Shown here piece by piece: positions 29,982-37,700 of a stretch of DNA of 39,728 nt. The position numbers and the translations under genes are program-made. The stretch lies in assembly GCF_902616385.1 (NCBI RefSeq), contig NZ_CACMSM010000013.1, positions 1 through 39,728 of the forward strand, read 5' to 3'. Origin of the DNA: an uncultured Prochlorococcus sp. (GTDB lineage: Bacteria > Cyanobacteriota > Cyanobacteriia > PCC-6307 > Cyanobiaceae). Each line of letters opens with the position of its first letter. Within the stretch, counting starts at the first letter, position 1. The notes below the pieces were generated by a model. The model did not search any database, was not told where the DNA came from, and saw only the letters and a program-made list of their open reading frames with translations.

Positions 29982-30293
29982 ATGGCTACAGAAACAATGG
30001 GTATCGCTCTCGGCATGATCGAGACACGCGGACTTGTACCTGCAATCGAAGCAGCAGACGCAATGACAAAGGCAGCAGAAGTTCGCCTTATTGGTCGTGA
30101 ATTCGTTGGCGGCGGTTATGTAACAGTATTAGTTAGAGGCGAAACAGGCGCAGTTAACGCAGCTGTAAGAGCTGGTGCTGATGCTTGTGAAAGAGTTGGT
30201 GACGGTTTAGTTGCAGCTCACATTATTGCTCGTCCTCATAGAGAAGTTGAACCTGCTCTAGGTAACGGTGAATTTCTTGGTCAAAAGGACTAA
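29982..30293 (+). CDS. csoS1: Major carboxysome shell protein CsoS1 (BMC hexamer)
   Basis: Forms the hexameric tiles of the alpha-carboxysome facets, with a small central pore. The 103 residues are a single BMC domain: MGIALGMIETRGLVPAIEAA, then AEVRLIGREFVGGGYVTVLV and the helix GAVNAAVRAGADACERVG, ending EVEPALGN. The start of the gene is richer in G and C than its surroundings, as often in very highly expressed genes. No ribosome binding site is visible before the ATG, which is odd for such an abundant protein. First gene of the operon. Confidence 0.97.
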   Translation: MATETMGIALGMIETRGLVPAIEAADAMTKAAEVRLIGREFVGGGYVTVLVRGETGAVNAAVRAGADACERVGDGLVAAHIIARPHREVEPALGNGEFLGQKD

Positions 30294-30302
30294 TTAAGTA
30301 AA

Positions 30303-30323
30303 GCAAGATTTTATAAATTTTGC
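30303..30323 (+). other. Hairpin between csoS1 and rbcL
   Basis: GCAAGATTT (30303-30311) pairs with AAATTTTGC (30315-30323) with one G-U pair and a three-base loop. No long T run follows. It could protect the 3' end of a processed csoS1 mRNA or slow transcription into rbcL. Confidence 0.45.
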
Positions 30324-30363
30324 GCAATAATTATTTTCCCTACACAGACCTAAATTTATCTTT

Positions 30364-31779
30364 ATGAGTAAGAAGTATGACGCAGGGGTAAAGGAGTACA
30401 GAGATACCTACTGGACTCCAGAATATGTCCCCCTTGACACCGATTTACTAGCCTGTTTCAAATGTACAGGTCAGGAAGGTGTTCCAAGAGAAGAAGTTGC
30501 AGCTGCTGTTGCTGCTGAATCTTCAACAGGTACTTGGTCAACAGTTTGGTCCGAGTTATTAACCGATTTAGAATTTTATAAAGGACGTTGTTATCGAATC
30601 GAAGACGTCCCTGGAGATCCTGAAGCTTTCTATGCTTTTATTGCATATCCTTTAGATCTTTTTGAAGAAGGCTCAATTACAAACGTATTAACATCTCTTG
30701 TAGGAAACGTTTTTGGATTTAAAGCTCTAAGACATCTACGTCTAGAAGATATTAGATTCCCAATTGCTTTCATTAAAACTTGCGGTGGTCCACCAAATGG
30801 AATCGTAGTTGAAAGAGATCGACTTAACAAATACGGAAGACCTCTACTTGGTTGTACCATTAAACCTAAATTAGGATTATCTGGTAAAAACTATGGTCGA
30901 GTTGTATATGAATGTCTTAGAGGCGGTCTTGATTTAACTAAGGATGATGAGAATATTAATTCTCAACCATTCCAACGTTGGAGAGAGAGATTTGAGTTTG
31001 TTGCAGAAGCAGTTAAGCTTGCTCAAAGAGAAACTGGAGAAGTTAAAGGTCACTATTTAAATTGTACTGCTAACACTCCTGAAGAACTCTATGAAAGAGC
31101 TGAATTTGCTAAAGAGCTAGATATGCCAATCATCATGCATGATTATATAACTGGTGGTTTTACTGCAAATACTGGATTAGCTAATTGGTGTCGTAAAAAT
31201 GGCATGCTTCTGCATATTCACAGAGCTATGCATGCTGTTATTGATAGGCATCCAAAGCATGGTATTCACTTCAGAGTTCTTGCAAAATGTTTGAGACTAT
31301 CTGGTGGAGACCAATTACATACCGGAACAGTTGTTGGAAAACTAGAAGGTGATCGTCAAACAACTCTTGGTTATATTGACAACTTAAGAGAATCATTTGT
31401 TCCTGAAGATAGATCAAGAGGTAACTTCTTTGATCAAGATTGGGGTTCAATGCCTGGAGTATTTGCAGTCGCATCAGGTGGTATCCATGTTTGGCACATG
31501 CCTGCACTCCTAGCGATTTTTGGAGATGATTCTTGTCTTCAGTTTGGTGGAGGAACACATGGTCATCCATGGGGTTCAGCTGCTGGAGCTGCAGCTAACA
31601 GAGTTGCTTTAGAAGCTTGTGTAAAAGCACGCAATGCTGGTCGCGAAATCGAAAAAGAGAGTAGAGACATTCTTATGGAAGCTGCTAAGCATAGTCCTGA
31701 ATTAGCTATTGCTCTAGAAACTTGGAAAGAAATTAAGTTTGAGTTTGACACTGTCGACAAACTTGATGTTCAGGGTTAA
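30364..31779 (+). CDS. rbcL: RuBisCO large subunit, form IA
   Basis: Fixes CO2 on ribulose-1,5-bisphosphate inside the carboxysome. Catalytic motifs are readable: [17 protein letters not shown] (active-site Lys), [13 protein letters not shown] (the lysine that is carbamylated and Mg2+ ligands), [12 protein letters not shown] and loop 6 as [13 protein letters not shown]. It has 471 residues and starts [17 protein letters not shown], the pattern of form IA (proteobacterial-type), which alpha-cyanobacteria gained by ancient transfer with the cso operon. It lies 70 bases after csoS1 and 89 before rbcS. Confidence 0.98.
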   Translation: MSKKYDAGVKEYRDTYWTPEYVPLDTDLLACFKCTGQEGVPREEVAAAVAAESSTGTWSTVWSELLTDLEFYKGRCYRIEDVPGDPEAFYAFIAYPLDLFEEGSITNVLTSLVGNVFGFKALRHLRLEDIRFPIAFIKTCGGPPNGIVVERDRLNKYGRPLLGCTIKPKLGLSGKNYGRVVYECLRGGLDLTKDDENINSQPFQRWRERFEFVAEAVKLAQRETGEVKGHYLNCTANTPEELYERAEFAKELDMPIIMHDYITGGFTANTGLANWCRKNGMLLHIHRAMHAVIDRHPKHGIHFRVLAKCLRLSGGDQLHTGTVVGKLEGDRQTTLGYIDNLRESFVPEDRSRGNFFDQDWGSMPGVFAVASGGIHVWHMPALLAIFGDDSCLQFGGGTHGHPWGSAAGAAANRVALEACVKARNAGREIEKESRDILMEAAKHSPELAIALETWKEIKFEFDTVDKLDVQG

Positions 31780-31793
31780 CTCAAGTTTCGAAA

Positions 31794-31816
31794 TTGAGGG
31801 GATTTATTCTCCTCAA
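31794..31816 (+). other. Hairpin 1 between rbcL and rbcS
   Basis: TTGAGGGGA (31794-31802) and TCTCCTCAA (31808-31816) form a nine-pair stem (one G-U) with a TTTAT loop, 15 bases after the rbcL stop. No T run follows directly, so an mRNA processing or stability element is more likely than a terminator. Confidence 0.55.
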
Positions 31817-31828
31817 ACTTATTAAAAT

Positions 31829-31842
31829 CTCGTTTTTACGAG
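31829..31842 (+). other. Hairpin 2 between rbcL and rbcS
   Basis: A short four-pair stem CTCG/CGAG with loop TTTTTA, 12 bases after hairpin 1. Alone it is weak; together the two may bound the 3' end of rbcL mRNA. Confidence 0.3.
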
Positions 31843-31868
31843 TAATTTCATTCACATTTTGATTCATT

Positions 31869-32210
31869 ATGCCTTTCCAGAGCACAGTAAGCGACTATCA
31901 AACCGTTGCAACCCTGGAAACATTCGGTTTTTTACCACCGATGACCCAGGAAGAAATATATGACCAAATTGCATACATAATTGCTCAAGGTTGGAGTCCA
32001 GTTATTGAGCATGTTCATCCTAGTGGATGTATGCAAACTTATTGGTCTTATTGGAAACTCCCATTCTTTGGTGAAAAAGATCTTAACTTGATCGTGAGCG
32101 AATTAGAGGCATGCCATAGAGCATACCCTGATCATCATGTAAGAATCATCGGATACGATGCTTACACTCAAAGCCAAGGAACAGCTTTTGTAGTTTTCCA
32201 AGGACGTTAA
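31869..32210 (+). CDS. rbcS: RuBisCO small subunit, form IA
   Basis: The 113-residue small subunit that caps the L8S8 complex. Recognisable stretches are YQTVATLETFGFLPPMTQEE at the N-terminus, YWKLPFFGE in the middle and HHVRIIGYDAYTQSQGTAFV at the C-terminus. It lacks the long insert of plant small subunits, as expected for form IA. A strong intrinsic terminator follows it before csoS2. Confidence 0.97.
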   Translation: MPFQSTVSDYQTVATLETFGFLPPMTQEEIYDQIAYIIAQGWSPVIEHVHPSGCMQTYWSYWKLPFFGEKDLNLIVSELEACHRAYPDHHVRIIGYDAYTQSQGTAFVVFQGR

Positions 32211-32233
32211 ATCTACTTTTATGTAGTAAATAT

Positions 32234-32268
32234 CTTTCTCCAAAAAATATTTTTGGAGAAAGTTTTTT
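32234..32268 (+). terminator. Strong intrinsic terminator between rbcS and csoS2
   Basis: CTTTCTCCAAAAA (32234-32246) and TTTTTGGAGAAAG (32250-32262) form a perfect 13-pair stem with a three-base loop, followed at once by six T residues (32263-32268). This is the clearest terminator in the window. It lies inside the operon, so part of the transcripts probably end after rbcS while the rest read through into csoS2. No strong promoter for csoS2 is evident in the remaining 25 bases. Confidence 0.85.
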
Positions 32269-32293
32269 CAAAAGAGTTTCACATTTGAAGATT

Positions 32294-34591
32294 ATGTCAA
32301 AAAAAACCAGTAGAGAGATTGCACTAGAAAGAAGAAAGGCGATGAGTGATAGCGGTAAAAAAGCTGCTGCTTATTCTTCAACTACTAAAGATAGAGTTCG
32401 ATCTTCTCAAGATATACAGATTTCTGGTACTCAGTCTTCTTCGAATAATCAAAATATTACTAAACCAGTTACAAAACATATCCCAAAAACTCAGGTAAGT
32501 AGAAAGTCTTCTTCAACAACTTTATCTAGTAAAGATTTAGTAATAGAGAGAAGAAAAGCAATGTCTACTCATGGGAAATCAGCAATAACTTCATCCGATA
32601 GAACTCGTACTGATGTTAAAAAAGAAAGTCCTGTAAACACAGTTAAAACTTCTAAAAGCAAAAATCAGGAAGTTCAAAACTTACATAATACAGAAATTAA
32701 AACATCAAAACCAAACGTTAAAAGAAGAATTAATCAAAAGAGAAAGCCTATTACTAATACAAGTAGAGATATTGTTTTGGCGAGAAGAGAAGCTCAATCT
32801 AAGCATGGTAAATCAGCAACAAAACAAAATACCAGTGCAGCTTCTTTAGCTAGAAGGGGAGACCCAGATTTGAGTAGTAGAGAGATTTCTCAGAGAGTGA
32901 GAGAGCTGAGAAGTAAAACTGGTGCCACAGGCAAAAAAGGTAATGGTAAATGTAGACCATGTGGTCCAAATAAGAATGGAGCCAAACAAAATATTGCTGA
33001 TGCTAGCTGGAAAGTTGGTAAAAGCGAAACTGATTCAGGTCAAATAGTTACTGGAACACAAGCAAATAGATCTGTAAAAACTACAGGTAATGAAGCAAGT
33101 ACCTGCAGAACTGTCACTGGTACTCAATATATGGGATCAGAAGTAGTTGACCAATTTTGTCAAGATAGACCAAGTTATAAACAACCTCTTAGATCTACTG
33201 TTACCTCTACAACATCAGGTAATAAAGTAACTGGAAATGAAGTCGGTAGATCTGAGAGGGTCACAGGTGATGAGTCTGGGACTTGTAAAAACCTTACAGG
33301 TACTGAATATGTATCTGCTAATCAATCACAGAAGTATTGTGGTGATGTTCCAAGAAATCCTTCAAAGGTTAAACATAGTACTACAACTGATGGATTAAAA
33401 GTATCTGGATCACTTCCTGGTAGATCAACCCTGGTCACTGGAGATGAATCAGGTTCTGGACATCAGTTAACTGGAGATCAATATCTTGGCTCAGAGCAAA
33501 ATCCAAAAGGTAAAGCATTTGAAAAAGTAGGCATTTACAACACTCTTAATGGGAATAATGTAACTGGTACAGGGGTAGGAAGATCAGACCATATGACAGG
33601 CAATGAACATGGTAGTTGCAAGAATGTTACTGGTGATGAGTATATAGGATCTCAACAATATGAGAAGTTTTGTGGTTCAAAACCAAAACCAGAGGCTAGA
33701 AAAGTAGGTTTAAGCCTTTCTTCAAAGTCAAATTTGATAAGCGGGACTATGACAGGAAGATCCAAAATAGTAACTGGGGATGAACCAGGTTCATGCAAAG
33801 TTTTAACAGGAACACCATACGCAGGCTTAGATCAGATTAATGATAATTGTAGTACCGAGATTTCTGAAGATATGAAATCCCGATCAACAGTTAATTCTGG
33901 AAATAATTCAAATGCCAGACTTACAGGACAACAACCTGGAATTGGAGGAGTAATGACAGGTGCTAAGAAAGGTGCTTGTAAAAACCTAACAGGGACTCCT
34001 TATGTTGGAGGAGATCATTTCTCACAAGCTTGTGATAATCCTCCACATGATACTGCTTATGCGAATCCGGAAAAGTCAGCAGGTAACTCTTGGAACGAAT
34101 TCTCTGTTAAATCACCATCAAGAGACAAATATTCTGAAAAAAATACTCAAGGTGTTACGGGGAATGAATATGAAAATGGTTCAAAGGTAACAGGACCTTT
34201 TGATATGGCAGTTGATAAGGTCACTGGTACTGAAAAATTTAGATTTGAACCGAATAAAAATATTACTTATAAACAAAAAATGGAAATTGAAGAGGCAGAC
34301 CGTGCTGCAAAGACACCAGAAAAAAGAGTCGCATCAAGGATTACTGGTGAAGGACAATCAGTAGGAAACGTAACTGGTGATGATTGGGATCGCGGGGATA
34401 AGGTGACAGGTACAGAGGGAGCTTCTTCTAGAAAGCGAAATCCATCAAGAGCAGGATTCATGAGCGCAATGCCGCCTATGGAAGTTAAAAGAAATGAGGA
34501 AACAGAAAAACCAGATTTCTTGATAACTGGATCTAGTGGTAATACTCGTGAAGGACAACTTGTTACCTTTTCTGGTGGTGCAAGAGGTTAA
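32294..34591 (+). CDS. csoS2: Carboxysome assembly scaffold protein CsoS2
   Basis: A 765-residue, mostly disordered scaffold that links RuBisCO to the shell. N-terminal RuBisCO-binding repeats of RxxxxxRRxxxxxxGK type occur four times (REIALERRKAMSDSGKK, KDLVIERRKAMSTHGKS, RDIVLARREAQSKHGKS and a looser fourth near residue 200). Six middle repeats follow at about residues 250-585, each with VTG/LTG and GRS motifs and mostly a pair of cysteines; the third lacks both. The C-terminal region (585-765) ends TFSGGARG. The ATG at 32294 is preferred over a TTG at 32285. A single uninterrupted frame is seen, and csoS3 starts seven bases later. Confidence 0.96.
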   Translation: MSKKTSREIALERRKAMSDSGKKAAAYSSTTKDRVRSSQDIQISGTQSSSNNQNITKPVTKHIPKTQVSRKSSSTTLSSKDLVIERRKAMSTHGKSAITSSDRTRTDVKKESPVNTVKTSKSKNQEVQNLHNTEIKTSKPNVKRRINQKRKPITNTSRDIVLARREAQSKHGKSATKQNTSAASLARRGDPDLSSREISQRVRELRSKTGATGKKGNGKCRPCGPNKNGAKQNIADASWKVGKSETDSGQIVTGTQANRSVKTTGNEASTCRTVTGTQYMGSEVVDQFCQDRPSYKQPLRSTVTSTTSGNKVTGNEVGRSERVTGDESGTCKNLTGTEYVSANQSQKYCGDVPRNPSKVKHSTTTDGLKVSGSLPGRSTLVTGDESGSGHQLTGDQYLGSEQNPKGKAFEKVGIYNTLNGNNVTGTGVGRSDHMTGNEHGSCKNVTGDEYIGSQQYEKFCGSKPKPEARKVGLSLSSKSNLISGTMTGRSKIVTGDEPGSCKVLTGTPYAGLDQINDNCSTEISEDMKSRSTVNSGNNSNARLTGQQPGIGGVMTGAKKGACKNLTGTPYVGGDHFSQACDNPPHDTAYANPEKSAGNSWNEFSVKSPSRDKYSEKNTQGVTGNEYENGSKVTGPFDMAVDKVTGTEKFRFEPNKNITYKQKMEIEEADRAAKTPEKRVASRITGEGQSVGNVTGDDWDRGDKVTGTEGASSRKRNPSRAGFMSAMPPMEVKRNEETEKPDFLITGSSGNTREGQLVTFSGGARG

Positions 34592-34598
34592 GTAAATA

Positions 34599-36128
34599 AT
34601 GCCTTTAAGAGGACTGGCTAGAGCCAAGAACTTCACATTGGGGCCAACAGCTCCAATGAAAACTTTTACTGAAAATGTCCATATACAAACTAAAGAATCA
34701 AATAATTTCCCACATTCTGGAAAGTCTCATAAATTAACTAATAATATCCAAAATGAAAATCTATTTAGGTATGAAAGCAAAATAAAAAGTGATTTTGACG
34801 AAATCGTTCCAACTCTTAAGGAAATTGCTCGAATTCAACATCACGAAGATTTTATAAATAAGGCTCAGAGAATATCAAGAAAAAATTTAGGAATAGATTT
34901 ACCCCTGCATGTATTAGATAAATCTTGGGTTAAACCTCTTGATATGAGAGCATTATATGCATGGTGTGCTTTCAAGCAGCATGAGAAACTTAGCGACAAT
35001 TTTTTTAACAATGATCCACTTGAAGGAGCTTCAGGAAGCAGAGGCGCGGAAGATTTTGAAAAATTTCTTCTAGATTGTGGAATACATTTACTTGATATAA
35101 CTCCTTGCTCAGATGGGCGATTAGCTCATACAGTAGCATATGTACTGAGAATACCTTTTAGTTCAGTAAGAAGAAGATCTCACGCTGGTGCACTTTTTGA
35201 TATTGAAAATACTGTAAATAGATGGGTAAAAACTGAACACAAAAGATATAGAGAGAATATCCCTAATGAAGCGCATAAAGATACGAAGTACTTAAAAGTT
35301 GTAACTTATCATTTTAGTTCTGTAGATCCTTTGCATCAGGGATGTGCAGCTCATGGGAGTAATGACAAGTTAGCTGCAGAAGAAGGTAGAAGCAAGCTAT
35401 ATGCTTTCAAAGAGGCTGTAGAAAACAGCTTTTGCTGTGGTGCTTCCGTGGATTTAATGTTAATTGGACTTGATACAGACACTGATTCATTAAAAATACA
35501 TTTGCCAACAAGCGATGGAGGGATTGATTTAGAAAAAACTATTTCTACTTTAGAAATTTATAATTCAACAATAAACTTTTCACAAGAGGATGCTGAGAGA
35601 GAAATTTGTCAAACAATTTCTAAGCAATCTTCAAAAGATAAACTTAGCGGACTGGAAAAATTTACGTATAAATTAATTATCAATAATATTTCTCAAATTG
35701 ATTATGTTAAAAGTTTTTATAATGGTTCTTATGAAGATATTGGACATGCGGAGAGATTTATCGGAGTAGGTATAGGCTTTAAAGAAGTACATCTCAGAAA
35801 TTTAACTTATTTTGCTCATTTAGATACAGTCGAAGAGGGTGCACCAGATTTAGATGTAGGAGTGAAGATTTTTACCGGATTAAATGTTTCTCAAGATCTA
35901 CCCATTCCGGTAGTAATAAGATTCGATTACTCTGGCAAAGTAACCGGCGCAAAAGAGAGGGCAATAAAAGATTGTGAAAGAGTTAATAATGCGATATCAA
36001 TTAGATATAAAAATTTAGTTGATCAAGGTTTATTACATACTTGCTCTACTATTAGAGATAGGGACAACATTCATTCCGCCCAAATTATTGGAATGTCTTT
36101 AGATAAAAAAACAGAGGAGGCTCACTAA
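34599..36128 (+). CDS. csoS3: Carboxysomal carbonic anhydrase CsoS3 (CsoSCA)
   Basis: Converts bicarbonate to CO2 inside the carboxysome; an epsilon/beta-subclass enzyme. The likely zinc ligands are Cys170 (TPCSDGRLAH), His238 (TYHFSS) and Cys249 (HQGCAAHGSN), with spacing that matches the known enzyme. The N-terminal part of about 50 residues is divergent and contains an MPLRGLARAK opening, probably the segment contacting RuBisCO or CsoS2. It has 509 residues, usual for the family. Two bases separate its stop from csoS4A, whose ribosome binding site lies in its last codons. Confidence 0.96.
   Translation: MPLRGLARAKNFTLGPTAPMKTFTENVHIQTKESNNFPHSGKSHKLTNNIQNENLFRYESKIKSDFDEIVPTLKEIARIQHHEDFINKAQRISRKNLGIDLPLHVLDKSWVKPLDMRALYAWCAFKQHEKLSDNFFNNDPLEGASGSRGAEDFEKFLLDCGIHLLDITPCSDGRLAHTVAYVLRIPFSSVRRRSHAGALFDIENTVNRWVKTEHKRYRENIPNEAHKDTKYLKVVTYHFSSVDPLHQGCAAHGSNDKLAAEEGRSKLYAFKEAVENSFCCGASVDLMLIGLDTDTDSLKIHLPTSDGGIDLEKTISTLEIYNSTINFSQEDAEREICQTISKQSSKDKLSGLEKFTYKLIINNISQIDYVKSFYNGSYEDIGHAERFIGVGIGFKEVHLRNLTYFAHLDTVEEGAPDLDVGVKIFTGLNVSQDLPIPVVIRFDYSGKVTGAKERAIKDCERVNNAISIRYKNLVDQGLLHTCSTIRDRDNIHSAQIIGMSLDKKTEEAH
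36114..36120 (+). promoter_or_regulatory. Strong ribosome binding site for csoS4A
   Basis: GAGGAGG within the last codons of csoS3, ten bases before the csoS4A ATG. It stands out because most genes here lack such a sequence. Confidence 0.7.
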
Positions 36129-36130
36129 TT

Positions 36131-36382
36131 ATGTTAATTTGCAAGGTTGTAAAACCACTTGTTTCTACCAATAGGATTCCAGGTTTTGAGCATAAACATC
36201 TGCAGGTTGTATTAGATGGTTCTTCTAATAAAGTTGCAGTTGATGCTGTTGGTTGTAAACCAGGAGATTGGGTTATTTGTGTAGGAAGTTCTGCTGCTAG
36301 GGAAGCAGCGGGAAGCAAATCTTATCCAAGCGATTTAACGATTGTTGGAATAATTGATCATTGGGATCCTGATAAGTCATAA
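36131..36382 (+). CDS. csoS4A: Carboxysome vertex pentamer protein CsoS4A
   Basis: An 83-residue BMV (CcmL/EutN-fold) protein that closes the twelve vertices of the icosahedral shell. Conserved pieces are MLICKVVKPLVSTNRIPGFE, DAVGCKPGDWVICVGSSAA and DLTIVGIIDHW. It is followed after 18 bases by its paralogue csoS4B; the two align along most of their length. Confidence 0.96.
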   Translation: MLICKVVKPLVSTNRIPGFEHKHLQVVLDGSSNKVAVDAVGCKPGDWVICVGSSAAREAAGSKSYPSDLTIVGIIDHWDPDKS

Positions 36383-36385
36383 AAA

Positions 36386-36392
36386 AGGAGGA
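36386..36392 (+). promoter_or_regulatory. Strong ribosome binding site for csoS4B
   Basis: AGGAGGA lies eight bases before a GTG at 36401 and 17 before an ATG at 36410 in the same frame. The spacing decides for the GTG as the start of csoS4B. Confidence 0.75.
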
Positions 36393-36400
36393 CATAAATT

Positions 36401-36649
36401 GTGGAAATTATGAAGGTATTAGGAAGGATGGTATGCACTCAAAGAGTTGCAGGCTTAGGTCATATGAATTTACGAATTTTAGAAAATAATAAAGGAAAGA
36501 AATTAGTTGCTGTTGATCCTGTTGGAGCGAGAGAAGGTAACTGGGTTTTTACTTCTAGCGGCTCTGCAGCTAGATTTGCATGCCCTAATCCAGAAGTTCA
36601 AACCGATTTGACAATTGGCGGTATTATTGACTATTGGGAGAGTGACTAA
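36401..36649 (+). CDS. csoS4B: Carboxysome vertex pentamer protein CsoS4B
   Basis: Second BMV-fold vertex protein, 82 residues from a GTG start (MEIMKVLGRMVCTQRVAGLG). The pattern DPVGAREGNWVFTSSGSAAR and DLTIGGIIDYWE mirrors CsoS4A. The start is fixed by the AGGAGGA just upstream. It ends the core operon; the acRAF-like gene follows after 74 AT-rich bases. Confidence 0.95.
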   Translation: MEIMKVLGRMVCTQRVAGLGHMNLRILENNKGKKLVAVDPVGAREGNWVFTSSGSAARFACPNPEVQTDLTIGGIIDYWESD

Positions 36650-36723
36650 AAATTTTAAATTCAAAAATTTATTGAGAAACTTTGTTGAAGGTATAGTGTT
36701 ATTAGTCTTGAATAAATAATGTA

Positions 36724-36963
36724 ATGTGGAATGAAAGAGAATCACCTTTAAGGATTGAAAAAAGATTTGAATTTGATCAATACTCAAAAATTAGTAAATT
36801 TATGGGGGAAATTGAGAAATTATGTAAAGAAAGGAATATCTATCCAAATATCAGCTTCGGTAAGAATTTTGTAAGTCTTTCAATTTTTTTAGATAATAAA
36901 GAAATATCAGACAAGGAAAAAAATTTTTCAATGGATATTGATAAATTTTATTTAGAAGATTAG
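36724..36963 (+). CDS. acRAF-like protein (pterin carbinolamine dehydratase-like RuBisCO assembly factor)
   Basis: A small protein of 79 residues with the PCD-like fold pattern: a basic strand (ESPLRIEKRFEF), a helix (KISKFMGEIEKLCKE), then NIYPNISFGKNFVSLSIFL. In alpha-carboxysome clusters a catalytically inactive PCD-like protein, acRAF, sits at this position and assists RuBisCO assembly. The canonical His-His catalytic pair of true PCD enzymes is not seen, which supports the chaperone assignment. It ends seven bases from the convergent small gene. Confidence 0.8.
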   Translation: MWNERESPLRIEKRFEFDQYSKISKFMGEIEKLCKERNIYPNISFGKNFVSLSIFLDNKEISDKEKNFSMDIDKFYLED

Positions 36964-36970
36964 TCTTTTT

Positions 36971-37198
36971 TTAATAATTATTTGGCTTCGCAATATCTCT
37001 TTTGATTAAAGCCATTAAATATGTTGGGGCTTTATATCTACCAGGTAGACATCTATTTAAAGTTTCAAGATGACTCCAACACACTGTCTTTTCTATATCT
37101 TTAACCGAGTTTCCTTTTAAAATTAATAGTCTAAGAGCTTTGCAAAATAAAGGATAACCTGCTTCTAGTTCATCTATATTAAGCTTCGCTGCTGACAT
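36971..37198 (-). CDS. Small conserved cyanobacterial protein (DUF3136-like)
   Basis: A 75-residue soluble protein with an ELEAGYPLFCKALRLL opening, a central VKDIEKTVCWSHLETLNRCL and RYKAPTYLMALIKRD at the end. The two-helix plus WSHLE..NRCLPGRY pattern matches a family restricted to cyanobacteria and found beside picocyanobacterial carboxysome operons; DUF3136 is my recollection and is not certain. The helix-turn-helix-like middle might bind nucleic acid. Function unknown. Confidence 0.75.
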   Translation of the reverse strand: MSAAKLNIDELEAGYPLFCKALRLLILKGNSVKDIEKTVCWSHLETLNRCLPGRYKAPTYLMALIKRDIAKPNNY

Positions 37199-37283
37199 AG
37201 ATCAAAGGTGAATTGCCAACTAATAATCTATACAATTATGGTGCACAATTGGTTCATATTTCAAATTTCTAAATAATTAGAAA

Positions 37284-37676
37284 TTAATCTAGAAATGCGA
37301 CGCAATCTATTTCAACTAAAACTCCTTTTGGTAAAGATGAAACTTCCACACAGGCCCTTGCTGGAGGATTCTCTACATTAAAAAAATCACTATATATTTT
37401 ATTGACAATTTGAAAATTACTTAAGTCCGTCAAGTAAATATTTGTTTTTATTACATCCTCTATTTGGGCTCCACCAGCTTTAAGAACTTCTGCTAGATTT
37501 TTTAAAACTTGAATAGTTTCCTTCTCTATATCACCTAAACATGTTATTTCATTTAAAGCTGGGTCTATAGCAATTTGACCAGAACAGTAGATAAAATCCC
37601 CAGCTTTTATTGCTTGATTATAAGGTCCTACTGGATCTGGAGCATTTGATGTTTTAATTACTTGTTTGGGGGACAT
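37284..37676 (-). CDS. ridA: RidA/YjgF-family enamine/imine deaminase
   Basis: Hydrolyses reactive 2-aminoacrylate and related enamines released by PLP enzymes. The 130 residues carry the family marks: SNAPDPVGPYNQAIKAGDFI near the N-terminus, YCSGQIAIDP, TNIYLTDL, and the catalytic arginine in PARACVEVSSLPKGVLVEID near the C-terminus. It lies 24 bases downstream of gloB on the same strand. Confidence 0.94.
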   Translation of the reverse strand: MSPKQVIKTSNAPDPVGPYNQAIKAGDFIYCSGQIAIDPALNEITCLGDIEKETIQVLKNLAEVLKAGGAQIEDVIKTNIYLTDLSNFQIVNKIYSDFFNVENPPARACVEVSSLPKGVLVEIDCVAFLD

Positions 37677-37700
37677 TTGTTTAAGAGGATACCTATCTAT

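Noticed and set aside
31271-31570. A 99-codon minus-strand frame
   Set aside because: It is antisense to rbcL and reflects the codon pattern of that gene.
32294-34591. Programmed frameshift in csoS2, as in some proteobacteria
   Set aside because: The gene is one continuous frame and I could not identify a convincing slippery site with a downstream structure; an A6-G run near 32934 alone is not enough.
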